Source: Corynebacterium callunae DSM 20147
GTDB lineage: Bacteria; Actinomycetota; Actinomycetes; Mycobacteriales; Mycobacteriaceae
Length of the DNA stretch: 64,000 nt
Direction: 5' to 3'
Assembly: GCF_000344785.1 (NCBI RefSeq)
Contig: NC_020506.1
Span: 1,364,001 to 1,428,000 of the forward strand
Shown: positions 1 through 9,521 of the stretch, in pieces
Layout of the letters: each line of letters begins with the position of its first letter
How positions within the stretch are numbered: position 1 is the first letter of the stretch
The notes under the pieces: model-generated
What the model saw: only the letters and a program-made list of their open reading frames with translations
Database searches by the model: none
Told to the model about the DNA's origin: nothing
Program-made: the position numbers and the translations under genes

Positions 1-424
1 GGAAGAGGCTATCTCCCACAAAAAGGTTGGTCTTGCCGTCGATCTCAGCAACAAGGGTTGCACCACCCGGGGTGTGACCGCGCAAAATGATAATGGGCAG
101 TTCGAAACCTTCAAACTCAATGACATCTCCATGATGTAGCTCAACGTCAACTGTTGCAGGTAGTGCTGGCACCTCCAAAAATGGGGCATAATGGGTAGCT
201 CCGGTAGCGTCGAGAATATCCTCGAGGGCGCGAACGTGATCCGAGTGGCGGTGGGTAGTGAGAACCTTGGTGATTTTTACCCCTGCATCCTGAGCCATTT
301 TTAGCAGTGCGGGTGCGTTGTCGGCAGCGTCAATCAAAAGGCCATTTCCTTTAGCGGCCAAAAGGTAACAGTTATTGTCCATCTGAGAGACGGAAATCTT
401 ATGTAAGACGAGTTCATTGGTCAT
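1..424 (-). CDS. MBL-fold metallo-hydrolase, partial (C-terminus outside window)
   Basis: The minus-strand frame opens with ATG at 424 and runs off the left edge, so only about 141 residues are visible. The N-terminal beta-strands (MTNELVLHKISVSQMDNNCY) lead into the metal-binding motif THRHSDH near residues 60-66, then a later histidine in RGHTPGG. This is the layout of glyoxalase II-like metallo-beta-lactamase-fold hydrolases, which bind two metal ions, usually zinc. The substrate cannot be told from sequence. It is divergent from uvrA with about 95 bp between the starts, so the two may share a control region. Family assignment is firm; function is open. Confidence 0.85.
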   Translation of the reverse strand, partial: MTNELVLHKISVSQMDNNCYLLAAKGNGLLIDAADNAPALLKMAQDAGVKITKVLTTHRHSDHVRALEDILDATGATHYAPFLEVPALPATVDVELHHGDVIEFEGFELPIIILRGHTPGGATLVAEIDGKTNLFVGDSLF

Positions 425-452
425 AGAAGATAGGGTAGCGCAAATTCAACTT

Positions 453-468
453 TCGATGCTATGTTCGA
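453..468. promoter_or_regulatory. LexA-type SOS box upstream of uvrA
   Basis: TCGATGCTATGTTCGA has TCGA half-sites separated by 8 bp, one mismatch from the corynebacterial LexA pattern TCGAA-N-A-NN-TGTTCGA. It lies 50 bp before uvrA and 29 bp before the divergent MBL gene. uvrA is a known member of LexA regulons; binding here is inferred. Confidence 0.65.
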
Positions 469-518
469 AGTAATAAATCTTGAATCAATTCCTAATTAAT
501 TTGAAGGGCAGTTGAGCA

Positions 519-3368
519 GTGGCTGATCGCCTTGTAGTGCGCGGTGCGCGTGAACACAACCTCAAAGGTGTAAATATTGATCTTCCGCGTGACTCCATGG
601 TGGTGTTTACCGGACTGTCTGGATCTGGAAAGTCCTCTTTAGCCTTTGACACCATCTTTGCGGAAGGCCAACGTCGATACGTTGAATCTCTTTCCAGCTA
701 TGCTCGTATGTTCCTGGGGCAGATGGATAAGCCAGATGTTGATCTAATTGACGGACTTTCTCCTGCGGTCTCTATTGACCAGAAGTCAACCAACCGCAAT
801 CCGCGTTCCACCGTGGGCACTATTACTGAGGTTTATGACTATCTGCGTTTGCTTTATGCACGTGCTGGAACTGCACACTGCCCAGTGTGTGACGCTCCCG
901 TTCAAAGGCAAACTCCACAGCAAATGGTGGACCAAATCCTGGAAATGGAAGACGGATTAAAATTCCAAATCCTGGCTCCAGTCGTTCGCACGCGCAAAGG
1001 TGAATTTGTTGATCTTTTTGCAGATCTTGCAGCTCAGGGCTATTCCCGCGTCCGCGTTGATGGCGAAGTGCACCAACTGTCTGATCCACCGAAGCTAGAA
1101 AAGCAGATCAAACACGATATTGATGTGGTGGTTGACCGTTTGCAGGTCAAAGCCAGCCAAAAGCAGCGCCTTACTGATTCTCTAGAAACCGCCCTACGTT
1201 TGGCAGACGGCGTTGCAGTTTTGGAATTTGTGGGCCTTGAAGAGGATGACCCACAGCGCCTGCGTCGCTTCTCAGAGAAGATGAGCTGCCCCAATGGTCA
1301 CCCTCTCTCAGTCGATGAGTTGGAACCACGTGCCTTTTCGTTTAACTCTCCTTATGGTGCCTGCCCAGCTTGTGATGGTCTCGGTGTGCGCACCGAGGTA
1401 GATATTGATCTAATCGTTCCAGACCCCGATGCACCTGCTATTAAAGCTATACAGCCGTGGAATTCCAGCCCTAACCATTCCTATTTTGAAAAGCTGATTG
1501 AAGGCCTAGCTAAAGCTATGGACTTTGATCCAAAAACTCCCTTCAAAGATCTTTCCGCTCCGCAGCGCAAGGCACTTATTTACGGTACTAAAAAAGAAGT
1601 GAGCGTGCGCTATAAAAACCGCTATGGGCGCGTGCGTGCCTGGACGGCTCCTTTTGAAGGCGTCATGGGCTATTTTGATCGCAAGCTGGAACAAACCGAT
1701 TCTGAAACCCAAAAAGATCGTCTCCTAGGCTATACCCGCGAGGTAGCTTGTCCAACCTGTAAAGGAGCAAGGCTCAAGCCAGAAATTCTCGCTGTACGTC
1801 TGGATTCCAAATCTCATGGCGCATTGTCCATTGCAGGACTTACCGCACTTTCAGTACAGGGAGCTTTTGACTTCCTCGATAATTTGACCTTGGGCAAGCG
1901 CGAAGAGATGATCGCCGGTGCAGTGCTGAAAGAGATCCATGCCCGCTTGAAATTCCTGTTGGACGTGGGTCTCGCATACCTCACATTGGACCGTGCTGCA
2001 GGCACCTTGTCCGGCGGTGAAGCACAGCGCATCCGCTTGGCCACCCAGATTGGCTCGGGTCTGGCCGGCGTGCTTTATGTGCTAGATGAACCTTCTATTG
2101 GTCTACACCAGCGCGATAACCAGCGTTTGATCACCACCTTGGAGCATCTTCGCGATATCGGAAACACTCTCATTGTGGTTGAACACGATGAAGACACCAT
2201 TCGACGCGCCGACTGGCTGGTTGATATCGGACCACGTGCTGGTGAATTTGGTGGTGAGGTTGTTTACCAAGGCCTGCCAGAGGGCATCTTGGATTGTGAA
2301 GAATCTCTAACCGGTGCCTATCTATCCGGCCGTCGCACTTTGGGAGTGCCTGATAAGCGGCGTGAGATTGATCCTGAGCGCAAACTCACCATTGTTGGAG
2401 CAAAAGAAAACAACCTCCAAGACGTTGATGTGGATATTCCGCTGGGAGTCTTGTGCTGTATTACTGGTGTATCTGGCTCGGGTAAATCCACGCTCATTAA
2501 TCAGATCTTGGCAAAGGTTTTGGCTAATAAGCTCAATCGCGCCCGCCAGGTGCCAGGACGTGCCAAGCGAGTAGAGGGCTTGGAGCATCTGGATAAGTTG
2601 GTGCAGGTAGATCAGTCGCCAATTGGTAGGACCCCTCGTTCAAACCCAGCCACTTACACCGGTGTATTTGATAAGGTCCGTAATCTCTTTGCAGAGACCA
2701 CCGAAGCAAAGGTACGCGGATATAAACCAGGCCGTTTCTCCTTTAATATCAAGGGAGGCCGCTGTGAAGCCTGCCAAGGTGATGGCACACTCAAAATTGA
2801 GATGAACTTCCTGCCAGACGTTTATGTTCCTTGCGAAGTATGTAGTGGTCAGCGCTACAACCGCGAAACTCTCGAGGTGAAATACAAGGGTAAAAACATT
2901 GCAGAAGTCCTCGATATGCCTATCTCTGAAGCAGCGGATTTCTTTGAACCCATCACCTCAATCCACCGTTACCTAGCAACATTGGTGGATGTGGGACTGG
3001 GGTATGTACGCCTTGGTCAAGCAGCAACCACCTTGTCCGGTGGTGAAGCTCAGCGTGTCAAACTTGCTGCTGAACTGCAAAAACGTTCCAATGGGCGCAC
3101 CATCTACATCTTGGATGAGCCCACCACAGGTTTGCATTTTGAAGATATTCGCAAGCTGATGATGGTAATTCAAGGTTTGGTGGACAAGGGCAACTCAGTT
3201 GTTGTTATTGAACACAATCTTGATGTCATTAAGGCTGCGGACTGGGTGGTGGATATGGGCCCTGAAGGTGGCTCCGGCGGCGGCAATGTGGTCGCCGAAG
3301 GCACACCTGAACAGGTCGCTGAGGTTTCAGGTTCCTATACGGGCCGGTTCCTTAAAGAACTGCTGTAG
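519..3368 (+). CDS. uvrA: UvrABC excinuclease subunit A
   Basis: DNA damage-recognition ATPase of nucleotide excision repair, working in the cytoplasm with UvrB and UvrC. The 949 residues match the usual length. Two ABC ATPase modules are seen: Walker A GLSGSGKS at residues 32-39 and GVSGSGKST near 649, each with an LSGGEAQR signature (about 497 and 839). Zinc-binding cysteine pairs occur (CPVC, CPACDG, CPTCKG, and CEACQGDG near 750 followed by CEVC). The start is GTG at 519 with GAAGGG about 10 bp upstream. A LexA-like box lies upstream, so SOS control is likely. The last 17 bp overlap the convergent membrane-protein gene. Confidence 0.98.
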   Translation: MADRLVVRGAREHNLKGVNIDLPRDSMVVFTGLSGSGKSSLAFDTIFAEGQRRYVESLSSYARMFLGQMDKPDVDLIDGLSPAVSIDQKSTNRNPRSTVGTITEVYDYLRLLYARAGTAHCPVCDAPVQRQTPQQMVDQILEMEDGLKFQILAPVVRTRKGEFVDLFADLAAQGYSRVRVDGEVHQLSDPPKLEKQIKHDIDVVVDRLQVKASQKQRLTDSLETALRLADGVAVLEFVGLEEDDPQRLRRFSEKMSCPNGHPLSVDELEPRAFSFNSPYGACPACDGLGVRTEVDIDLIVPDPDAPAIKAIQPWNSSPNHSYFEKLIEGLAKAMDFDPKTPFKDLSAPQRKALIYGTKKEVSVRYKNRYGRVRAWTAPFEGVMGYFDRKLEQTDSETQKDRLLGYTREVACPTCKGARLKPEILAVRLDSKSHGALSIAGLTALSVQGAFDFLDNLTLGKREEMIAGAVLKEIHARLKFLLDVGLAYLTLDRAAGTLSGGEAQRIRLATQIGSGLAGVLYVLDEPSIGLHQRDNQRLITTLEHLRDIGNTLIVVEHDEDTIRRADWLVDIGPRAGEFGGEVVYQGLPEGILDCEESLTGAYLSGRRTLGVPDKRREIDPERKLTIVGAKENNLQDVDVDIPLGVLCCITGVSGSGKSTLINQILAKVLANKLNRARQVPGRAKRVEGLEHLDKLVQVDQSPIGRTPRSNPATYTGVFDKVRNLFAETTEAKVRGYKPGRFSFNIKGGRCEACQGDGTLKIEMNFLPDVYVPCEVCSGQRYNRETLEVKYKGKNIAEVLDMPISEAADFFEPITSIHRYLATLVDVGLGYVRLGQAATTLSGGEAQRVKLAAELQKRSNGRTIYILDEPTTGLHFEDIRKLMMVIQGLVDKGNSVVVIEHNLDVIKAADWVVDMGPEGGSGGGNVVAEGTPEQVAEVSGSYTGRFLKELL

Positions 3369-5346
3369 GGGCAGGGGTTTCGTCGACAAGCTCAGTGCTG
3401 TTATTTCGACGCCCGCGCAGGGCGGCGATGGCGAGCAAGGCGATGCCAGAGAGCAAGAAGGCGATTGCGCGTGGCACACCAGAAAGTGCAACAAGGTCGA
3501 AAAAGACCAGCTTAATGGTGCCCGCGAGCGCTAACGCCACGCCGGTCCAGAGCGCTCCGGGGACGTTGAAGAGCCGGCGGCTGAGCATGGCGGCGGCGGC
3601 GATAATCATCCACAAAATGGAAACCGTGGCGTGGCCGATAATAAATCCCAGCAACATGCCACTATTTCCGGCTAGCAGACTTCCCATAAAAGTGACGATT
3701 GTTACGATTGCGGTGGCCGAAAGTGTCAGCAAGATTAGGCCGACAAGTAGTTGCAGCCACAAAGGTTGTCCATAAAATGTGCGACGCCCCAGGATCGTGA
3801 CACCAATAAATGCGAGAATCAGCAGCGCCTGCACCAGAGCCGAAATATCGGTGAGCCACAGCGGGGCGAGCGAGACCACATGACGCAGCAACGTTCCCGT
3901 CATAAACACCGCAGCGCACAGCCACACTAGCCACGGAATAACGCCAAATTGCCGCTCCCGTGGCAGGCGTTGCAGCACCATAAATAGCAGACAAGCAACC
4001 ACTAGGAATGTAAGGGTCATCCAATTGCGTGTTGTTAGCGAGCTGCCAAAAACCATCACAAAACTGCCAGCAACCAGGCATATTGCCATTACCGCAGTCA
4101 GCCTCTTAAAGCTGCTCGGCGCAGCTCCTTGATAAAGAACAGTGCTTGTCGACGCGCCCTTGAGCGCTCCAAAAAGGGCAAAGCAGGAGACCACCAGGCC
4201 CAAAAAGAGGCCAATCCAGGGATATCCATGATCGCTAACCAGGAGGCTGGTTGCCATGGAAATGGGGATCGGTGCGAAAATTCCTACGCCCACTGCGGTG
4301 GGGTCACCATTAAAGCTGTTCCAATACTTTGATACTGCTTTGGTTTCCGCTGTGGAGCCACCGGCTGGGTGATCCCAAAGTGTCAGGCCAATTAACAACA
4401 CCGCAGTGCAAACTCCGACTGCGGCGGCAGGCCACGTGGTGGCGACCCAACTTTCGACCAGGAAAATCTGAATGCCAATACCCAATACCGCAGCTGCAAT
4501 GCGCATGCTGCGGGTGGAAATTCGCCAAGACATGATGAGGGCAACAACAATGCCAAATGTTGGCCACCAGGCATTGTTGTTGAATACAAAGCTGAGAGCA
4601 CAGAAGCCGGTAACGAGGGTGGCACCCAAGAAAACAGCTGGTGTGGCGGGTATTCGCTGGTCCTTTGTTTCAGTGCTCCAAATTCTGCCAAGAAGCAGAT
4701 AAGCGCTATTGCCCAACAAGATAATGAAGGATCCTAAACCTTCGGGTATCCACTCCAAAATAAATATTAAGGCGCAAGTGGTTGCAATAAACGCGATTTG
4801 TGATGTCACCGTTAGTGCAACAATTGCTTCGATGCGGCCCTTTTTGGAACGTAGCCACAACGCAGCACCCAGCAAAATCAGCCCAATAAAATAAGCACCG
4901 ACTACGCGCCCCAGCGGTCCAAGCCAGCCCCGTTGGATCGCAACAGAAACCAATAAAATGACACCAGCGACGGTAATAATCCCTCCGCCGATGGCTACCG
5001 CTCGCATAATCTTTTCTTCAGAGCTCAGCTGCTTTTTCACCTTTGCAGGCTTTTGCGGTTTTGGATAAGCAATGGTTTGAGCTGCTGCAGGGGCCTGCCA
5101 TTTGTTCGTTTCCACGCTGGCCGTACCGACAGGAACGTTTAGGTTACGCGCTGAAATAGCGGGAATGAGAACAGACTTTGAATGCTCTGGGGTCTGTTCT
5201 GGGGTCATTTCTGCTTGCTGCGCAGAATCCAAGCGGGCGAGCAAAGAATCAATATCTTTTTGCGCCTCAGCCAACGCAGCCGCGGAAGCTGAGAGTTTTT
5301 CCACAGCCGCTCTGAGGGTAATCCGGTCAAGAGACTTGGGGTCCAT
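3352..5346 (-). CDS. Large polytopic membrane protein (DUF2339-like)
   Basis: A 664-residue protein. Residues 1-50 form a charged, probably coiled-coil region ([20 protein letters not shown]). A Pro/Lys-rich linker (about 70-110) follows, then roughly 16-18 hydrophobic helices to near the C-terminus. This architecture resembles the DUF2339 predicted membrane proteins; no catalytic motif is visible and I cannot name a function. The start is ATG at 5346. The gene is convergent with uvrA and overlaps its stop by 17 bp, so no terminator fits between them. Membrane location is certain from composition, the family name is moderate. Confidence 0.7.
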   Translation of the reverse strand: MDPKSLDRITLRAAVEKLSASAAALAEAQKDIDSLLARLDSAQQAEMTPEQTPEHSKSVLIPAISARNLNVPVGTASVETNKWQAPAAAQTIAYPKPQKPAKVKKQLSSEEKIMRAVAIGGGIITVAGVILLVSVAIQRGWLGPLGRVVGAYFIGLILLGAALWLRSKKGRIEAIVALTVTSQIAFIATTCALIFILEWIPEGLGSFIILLGNSAYLLLGRIWSTETKDQRIPATPAVFLGATLVTGFCALSFVFNNNAWWPTFGIVVALIMSWRISTRSMRIAAAVLGIGIQIFLVESWVATTWPAAAVGVCTAVLLIGLTLWDHPAGGSTAETKAVSKYWNSFNGDPTAVGVGIFAPIPISMATSLLVSDHGYPWIGLFLGLVVSCFALFGALKGASTSTVLYQGAAPSSFKRLTAVMAICLVAGSFVMVFGSSLTTRNWMTLTFLVVACLLFMVLQRLPRERQFGVIPWLVWLCAAVFMTGTLLRHVVSLAPLWLTDISALVQALLILAFIGVTILGRRTFYGQPLWLQLLVGLILLTLSATAIVTIVTFMGSLLAGNSGMLLGFIIGHATVSILWMIIAAAAMLSRRLFNVPGALWTGVALALAGTIKLVFFDLVALSGVPRAIAFLLSGIALLAIAALRGRRNNSTELVDETPAPTAVL

Positions 5347-5447
5347 AATCCAAGGCTAAGGGTTATTGCAGGTGGAAAACATGGATGAAACCCTATTGTT
5401 ACCAAACGGGGTTAGCTGGGATCAGAGAATGAGTAGCGGGATGCGAT

Positions 5448-5481
5448 TTGGAATGGGGGAGTGAAGGTGTTAAGGTATAGA
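5448..5481 (+). promoter_or_regulatory. Candidate promoter of infC-rpmI-rplT
   Basis: TTGGAA (5448-5453), 17 bp, TAAGGT (5471-5476); an alternative -10 is TATAGA (5476-5481). Either would start a leader of about 245-250 nt ahead of infC. Assignment is by pattern only. Confidence 0.4.
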
Positions 5482-5523
5482 ACACTACCGCCCAACGCGT
5501 ACATGTATGCGTGGGCCGCAAGA

Positions 5524-5630
5524 GGAGATCTTCCCACCTAAGGCCGCCGAGAGATCGGTTGGATACAGGTAAAGCAAGTAGTGATGTCACGGACTAGTGC
5601 CCGTGGATAACTCTTGGAAGTCAGATCTCC
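5524..5630 (+). promoter_or_regulatory. Structured 5' leader of infC operon
   Basis: GGAGATCT (5524-5531) is perfectly complementary to AGATCTCC (5623-5630), closing a domain of about 100 nt just before the terminator hairpin. The domain includes a tiny ORF, ATG 5584 to TAA 5610 (8 codons, MSRTSARG), without a convincing ribosome site. infC-rpmI-rplT operons in other bacteria are feedback-controlled by L20 through leader RNAs. That this leader does so is inference. Confidence 0.45.
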
Positions 5631-5659
5631 CGTTCATCACGTGTGATGAACGGGTTTTT
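5629..5659 (+). terminator. Intrinsic terminator (attenuator) in infC leader
   Basis: CCCGTTCATCAC (5629-5640) and GTGATGAACGGG (5643-5654) form a perfect 12-bp stem followed by TTTTT. It lies between the candidate promoter and infC, 75 bp before the infC start, so read-through must be controlled or infC needs another promoter. Confidence 0.75.
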
Positions 5660-5733
5660 GGTCTGCATAGGGGCAATCGCCTTGAGTGGTTCGGTACGTC
5701 AATTTTTCCCGCACTGCTAACAGAGGAGTCCAC

Positions 5734-6255
5734 ATCAGCGCTGAAGCTCGCATTAATGAGCGTATCCGAGTTCCCGAGGTCCGTCTTGTCGGACCAAATG
5801 GTGAGCAGGTTGGCATCGTCCGTATTGAGGATGCACGCAAGCTCGCTTTCGATGCAGACCTAGACCTGGTCGAGGTCGCACCCAACGCCAAGCCTCCGGT
5901 CTGCAAGATTATGGACTACGGAAAGTTCAAGTACGAACAGGCTCAAAAAGCCCGTGAGTCACGCAAGAATCAGCAGCAGACAGTGGTCAAGGAGCAGAAG
6001 CTTCGTCCCAAGATCGATGATCATGATTATGAGACGAAGAAGAGCAATGTGATCCGCTTCCTCGAGAAGGGATCCAAGGTCAAGGTTACGATCATGTTCC
6101 GTGGTCGTGAGCAAGCCCGCCCAGAGCTTGGCTACAGACTCCTTGAGCGCCTGGCAAACGATGTTGCAGATTTCGGCATCGTAGAAACCCGCGCGAAGCA
6201 GGACGGAAGAAACATGACAATGGTTCTCGGTCCGGTGCGCAAGGGCAAGAAATAA
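5734..6255 (+). CDS. infC: Translation initiation factor IF-3
   Basis: Binds the 30S subunit, prevents 50S joining and proofreads start codons. I place the start at ATC (5734), giving 173 residues beginning with Ile read as fMet, then [12 protein letters not shown] strong ribosome site, AGAGGAG, lies at 5722-5728. The frame could be extended upstream to GTG 5686, but that has no ribosome site and adds 16 residues atypical of the family. A rare AUC/AUU start is a known IF-3 autoregulation device. The N-domain ([20 protein letters not shown]) and C-domain ([20 protein letters not shown]) are complete. First gene of infC-rpmI-rplT. Confidence 0.96.
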   Translation: MSAEARINERIRVPEVRLVGPNGEQVGIVRIEDARKLAFDADLDLVEVAPNAKPPVCKIMDYGKFKYEQAQKARESRKNQQQTVVKEQKLRPKIDDHDYETKKSNVIRFLEKGSKVKVTIMFRGREQARPELGYRLLERLANDVADFGIVETRAKQDGRNMTMVLGPVRKGKK

Positions 6256-6283
6256 TCACGAATAGGGTTTAAGGACAACTTTC

Positions 6284-6478
6284 ATGAAGAACAAGACCCA
6301 CAAGGGCACCGCAAAGCGCGTCAAGGTGACTGGTTCCGGCAAGCTCGTTCGCGAGCAGGCTAACCGCCGCCACCTCCTCGAAGGCAAGGCATCCACCCGT
6401 ACCCGTCGCCTGAAGGGCATCGTTGAGGTTGACAAGGCCGACACCAAGCGCATCAAGCGCCTGCTCGGCAAGGCTTAA
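6284..6478 (+). CDS. rpmI: 50S ribosomal protein L35
   Basis: 64 residues, very basic, with the typical opening [20 protein letters not shown] and the conserved RLLGKA-like end. It is an assembly component of the large ribosomal subunit. AAGGACA lies about 9 bp before the ATG. It follows infC by 28 bp and precedes rplT by 62 bp, the standard IF3-L35-L20 operon order. Confidence 0.97.
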   Translation: MKNKTHKGTAKRVKVTGSGKLVREQANRRHLLEGKASTRTRRLKGIVEVDKADTKRIKRLLGKA

Positions 6479-6540
6479 GTCTAAACAGACTTTCGCCCAC
6501 AAACCCTCCACCTTTCAACAAGATTTAAGGAAGTACCACC

Positions 6541-6924
6541 GTGGCACGTGTCAAGCGGTCCGTCAACGCCAAGAAGAAGCGTCGCGAAATTCTCAAGTCC
6601 GCCAAGGGCTACCGCGGCCAGCGCTCCCGCCTTTACCGTAAGGCAAAGGAGCAGTGGCTGCACTCCATGACTTACTCTTACCGCGATCGTCGCGCTCGTA
6701 AGGGTGAGTTCCGTAAGCTGTGGATCCAGCGCATCAACGCTGCTGCCCGCATGAATGGCATCACTTACAACCGTCTCATCCAGGGCCTGCGCCTTGCTGA
6801 GATCGAGGTTGACCGCAAGATCCTTGCTGAGCTTGCTGTTAACGACTTTGCAACCTTCTCCGCAATTTGCGAGGCTGCAAAGGCTGCACTTCCTGAGGAC
6901 GTTAACGCTCCTAAGGCTGCATAA
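6541..6924 (+). CDS. rplT: 50S ribosomal protein L20
   Basis: 127 residues beginning [20 protein letters not shown], the highly basic N-terminal extension of L20 that binds 23S rRNA, followed by the globular domain ([20 protein letters not shown]). It is needed early in 50S assembly, and in other bacteria it is also the repressor of its own operon. GTG start with AAGGAAG about 9 bp upstream. A strong terminator follows 20 bp after the stop. Confidence 0.98.
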   Translation: MARVKRSVNAKKKRREILKSAKGYRGQRSRLYRKAKEQWLHSMTYSYRDRRARKGEFRKLWIQRINAAARMNGITYNRLIQGLRLAEIEVDRKILAELAVNDFATFSAICEAAKAALPEDVNAPKAA

Positions 6925-6943
6925 AGTACTTTTGTACTTGCAG

Positions 6944-6987
6944 AGACCTGTTTCCCACATTTCCGAATGTGGGGGACAGGTCTTTTT
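6944..6987 (+). terminator. Terminator of infC-rpmI-rplT
   Basis: Two-part stem: AGACCTGT pairs with ACAGGTCT and CCCACATT with AATGTGGG around a TCCG loop, ending in a T run (TCTTTTT). Confidence 0.9.
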
Positions 6988-7001
6988 GCTATTTAACCCG
7001 C

Positions 7002-7007
7002 TACACT
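7002..7007 (+). promoter_or_regulatory. -10 box of a leaderless start (YCII gene)
   Basis: TACACT lies 8 bp before ATG 7016. This spacing puts the transcript start at or next to the start codon, so no ribosome site is expected. Confidence 0.5.
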
Positions 7008-7015
7008 TGGGCAGC

Positions 7016-7364
7016 ATGAGTCAATTTCTCCTTGGTGTGTACCACGATCCTGGCGTCCAACAAAGCGGCACAGCATAATCAGTCTGAAGAAGCGATGCAG
7101 GCGTCATTTGCGCAGGTAGAAGCATTTAACAAGAAACTTATCGACGATGGCCATTTTGTGTACGCATGTGGCCTGACACCGCCGGAATCTGCTCAAGTAG
7201 TGAATCCTGATGCCACAATAACCGCAGGTCCAGCCGTATCCGGGGATAAGATGCTGGGAGGTTTCTGGGTTATTGAGGCCTCAAGTCCTGAGGTCGCAGT
7301 AGCGTTGGCAGAACAAGGTGCGGCCGCCTGCGGACAACCGGTAGAGCTTCGTCCAATGCAATAA
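7016..7364 (+). pseudogene. YCII-domain (YciI-like) protein, frameshifted
   Basis: The frame from ATG 7016 encodes MSQFLLGVYHDPGVQQSGTA and stops at 7076. It is the typical first strand of a YCII-domain protein (xxLLVYHDPG). The rest of the domain continues one frame over: QSEEAMQASFAQVEAFNKKL, CGLTPPESAQVV, MLGGFWVIEASSPEVAVALA, ELRPMQ to TAA 7364. Removing one base near 7070-7077 restores a 115-residue protein. So this is a single-base insertion, either a real pseudogene or a sequencing error. YCII proteins are small ferredoxin-fold proteins with a conserved His/Asp pair; the function is mostly unknown. A TTG start at 7032 in the second frame is unlikely to be the true start. Confidence 0.7.
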
Positions 7365-7598
7365 TCGCCGTCGTTCTCGACGAATGAGTTGCTGCAGAAA
7401 TTGGTGGCGTGGGAACTGGTTTTTATTCCGGTGCTTTGGCCACCATTTGCATGCCGACCTCAGCTTTTTCTACGTCACGGGACTCCCGCATGAGTTTCCG
7501 CTCAGGGATCGCTTAGAAAAGTTGAGACAGAAGAAGTGATAATACCGACGCCATGTAGCACCTTGCAAGGAAGAGTGAAGAAGAATAGCACTAATTAA

Positions 7599-7628
7599 CC
7601 TAATGCTTGCTCAATGCTCATGTGATTG
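7599..7628. promoter_or_regulatory. Direct repeats at 11-bp period upstream of ugpA (PhoR-like operator candidate)
   Basis: CCTAATGC, CTCAATGC and TGTGATTG occur at 7599, 7610 and 7621, with the core AATGCT repeated exactly 11 bp apart. PhoB/PhoP/PhoR-class regulators bind direct repeats with 11-bp spacing, and ugp genes are phosphate-starvation genes in C. glutamicum. The rest of the 7365-7698 gap shows only a weak inverted repeat (GGTGGC/GCCACC, around 7405-7445) and no gene. Confidence 0.4.
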
Positions 7629-7698
7629 ACGCTTTTGTAGCTATCAATTAAGTCAGAAAACATTTAATAGTCATTTCAATCGCATAGCATTTCCGATC

Positions 7699-8631
7699 GT
7701 GTCCACATTACTTCTAGAACCAGAAGTGGATAACTTGCGTAAACGTGCCAAGCGCTCCAAAAGGAATGAGTGGTGGCTTGCCGCCGCATTACTCTTTCCA
7801 AACCTGCTGCTCTTGGTCCTTTTTACGTACAGACCACTGATCGATAACTTCCGGCTATCTTTTTTTAACTGGAATATTTCCTCTCCCAACTCAACCTTTA
7901 TTGGGCTCAACAACTACGTGGAGTTTTTCACACGTGAAGATACTGCCCAAGTTCTGCTCAACACCCTTGTATTCACCTTCTTCGCAGTGGTGGGTTCAAT
8001 GGTGCTTGGCTTGCTCCTTGCCATGTTGCTGGACCAAAAGCTCTTTGGACGTAACTTTGTGCGCTCCATGGTTTTTGCGCCTTTCGTGATCTCCGGTGCA
8101 GCAATCGGTGTGGCGTTCCAATTTGTTTTTGACCCCAACTTCGGTTTGGTGCAAGACCTGTTGTTACGCCTGGGAATAAGCTCTCCCCAGTTCTACCAAG
8201 ATCCCAAATGGGCTCTATTTATGGTGACATTCACCTTCGTGTGGAAGAACCTCGGCTATTCCTTTGTGATCTACCTGGCCGCTTTGCAGGGATTAAATAA
8301 GGATCTCGCTGAGGCAGCGGATATTGATGGCGCAAGCGCATGGACACGATTTTGGAAGGTCACCCTTCCGCAATTGCGCCCAACTACCTTCTTCCTCTCG
8401 ATTACCGTCACCCTCAACTCCGTGCAGGTCTTCGACATCATTCACACCATGACTCGTGGTGGCCCCTTGGGCAATGGCACAACAACCTTGGTTTACCAGG
8501 TCTACACCGAAACCTTCAGTAATTACCGAGCAGGTTATGGCGCCACCATTGCCACCATCTTGTTCCTCATTTTGCTGACAATCACGGTTATCCAAGTTCG
8601 CTATATGGATAAGGAGAATAAGCAAAAATGA
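7699..8631 (+). CDS. ugpA: Glycerol-3-phosphate-type ABC importer, permease UgpA
   Basis: 310 residues, six predicted membrane helices, with the cytoplasmic EAA loop EAADIDGASAWTRFWKVTLP near residue 204 that docks on the ATPase. It belongs to the MalF/UgpA family of sugar and glycerol-3-phosphate importers. The basic N-terminus (LRKRAKRSKRNEWW) is cytoplasmic. GTG start at 7699 without a clear ribosome site; TAGCAT 8 bp upstream could make it leaderless. First gene of ugpAEBC, overlapping ugpE by 4 bp. Substrate named from operon order and glpQ next door. Confidence 0.88.
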   Translation: MSTLLLEPEVDNLRKRAKRSKRNEWWLAAALLFPNLLLLVLFTYRPLIDNFRLSFFNWNISSPNSTFIGLNNYVEFFTREDTAQVLLNTLVFTFFAVVGSMVLGLLLAMLLDQKLFGRNFVRSMVFAPFVISGAAIGVAFQFVFDPNFGLVQDLLLRLGISSPQFYQDPKWALFMVTFTFVWKNLGYSFVIYLAALQGLNKDLAEAADIDGASAWTRFWKVTLPQLRPTTFFLSITVTLNSVQVFDIIHTMTRGGPLGNGTTTLVYQVYTETFSNYRAGYGATIATILFLILLTITVIQVRYMDKENKQK

Positions 8632-9464
8632 TCTCCACAAATAACAGCCTGCTGCTAAAAATCATGGGTTATGTGGGCATGATTGCGGCGATTCTCTTTA
8701 TCGGAGTGCCGCTGCTGTTCATCGTTCTTACCAGTTTCAAGCAACAATCTGAGATTTATACCCAACCAGTTACCTGGGTGCCTTCAGAATTTAGCTTGGA
8801 AAACTACCAGAGCGTTTTTGAACGTGTGCCTTTCCTTGACTACTTCAAAAACTCGGTCATCATTACCGTAATTTTGTGTGCCGTCAAGATTGTTTTGGGC
8901 GTCATTTCTGCTTATGCGCTCTCCATTTTGCGATTCCCCGGCCGTAACCTGGTGTTCCTCCTGGTTATTTCGGCATTGATGGTTCCTTCAGAAGTTACCG
9001 TTATTTCCAACTACGCATTTGTGAGCCAGTTGGGTTGGCGCGATACCTACCAAGGCATCATCGTTCCATTGGCCGGCATCGCTTTTGGCACCTTCCTTAT
9101 GCGAAATCACTTCATGTCAATTCCAACCGAATTGATTGAAGCCGCACGCATGGACCACTGCGGGCATTTCCGCATGTTGTGGAAGGTTTTACTGCCGATC
9201 TCTATGCCCACCCTGGTGGCTTTCTCCATGATCACCGTGGTTAATGAATGGAATCAATACCTGTGGCCATTCCTCATGGCTGAAACGGAAAATTCTGCAA
9301 CCTTGCCAATTGGTCTAACCATGCTGCAAAACAATGAAGGCGTTTCCAACTGGGGTCCGGTTATGGCGGCCACCATCATGACCATGTTGCCCGTGCTTGT
9401 GATGTTCCTGGCGCTGCAGCAATACATGATCAAGGGCCTCATCTCTGGCGCTGTCAAAGGCTAA
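8628..9464 (+). CDS. ugpE: Glycerol-3-phosphate-type ABC importer, permease UgpE
   Basis: 278 residues with six predicted helices; the EAA loop EAARMDHCGHFRMLWKVLLP is near residue 171. MalG/UgpE family partner of UgpA; the two form the membrane channel. The ATG overlaps the ugpA stop (ATGA), suggesting translational coupling. The C-terminal GLISGAVKG is typical of the family. Followed 57 bp later by the binding-protein gene. Confidence 0.9.
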   Translation: MISTNNSLLLKIMGYVGMIAAILFIGVPLLFIVLTSFKQQSEIYTQPVTWVPSEFSLENYQSVFERVPFLDYFKNSVIITVILCAVKIVLGVISAYALSILRFPGRNLVFLLVISALMVPSEVTVISNYAFVSQLGWRDTYQGIIVPLAGIAFGTFLMRNHFMSIPTELIEAARMDHCGHFRMLWKVLLPISMPTLVAFSMITVVNEWNQYLWPFLMAETENSATLPIGLTMLQNNEGVSNWGPVMAATIMTMLPVLVMFLALQQYMIKGLISGAVKG

Positions 9465-9521
9465 AAGTCCACCGGCACCCCAAATATCTTCTCAACCTCC
9501 TCACCTTTAAAGGAAAAAACA

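Noticed and set aside
5686..5733. GTG 5686 as infC start
   Set aside because: No ribosome site, and it adds 16 residues not typical of IF-3. ATC 5734 has a strong ribosome site and the expected N-terminus.
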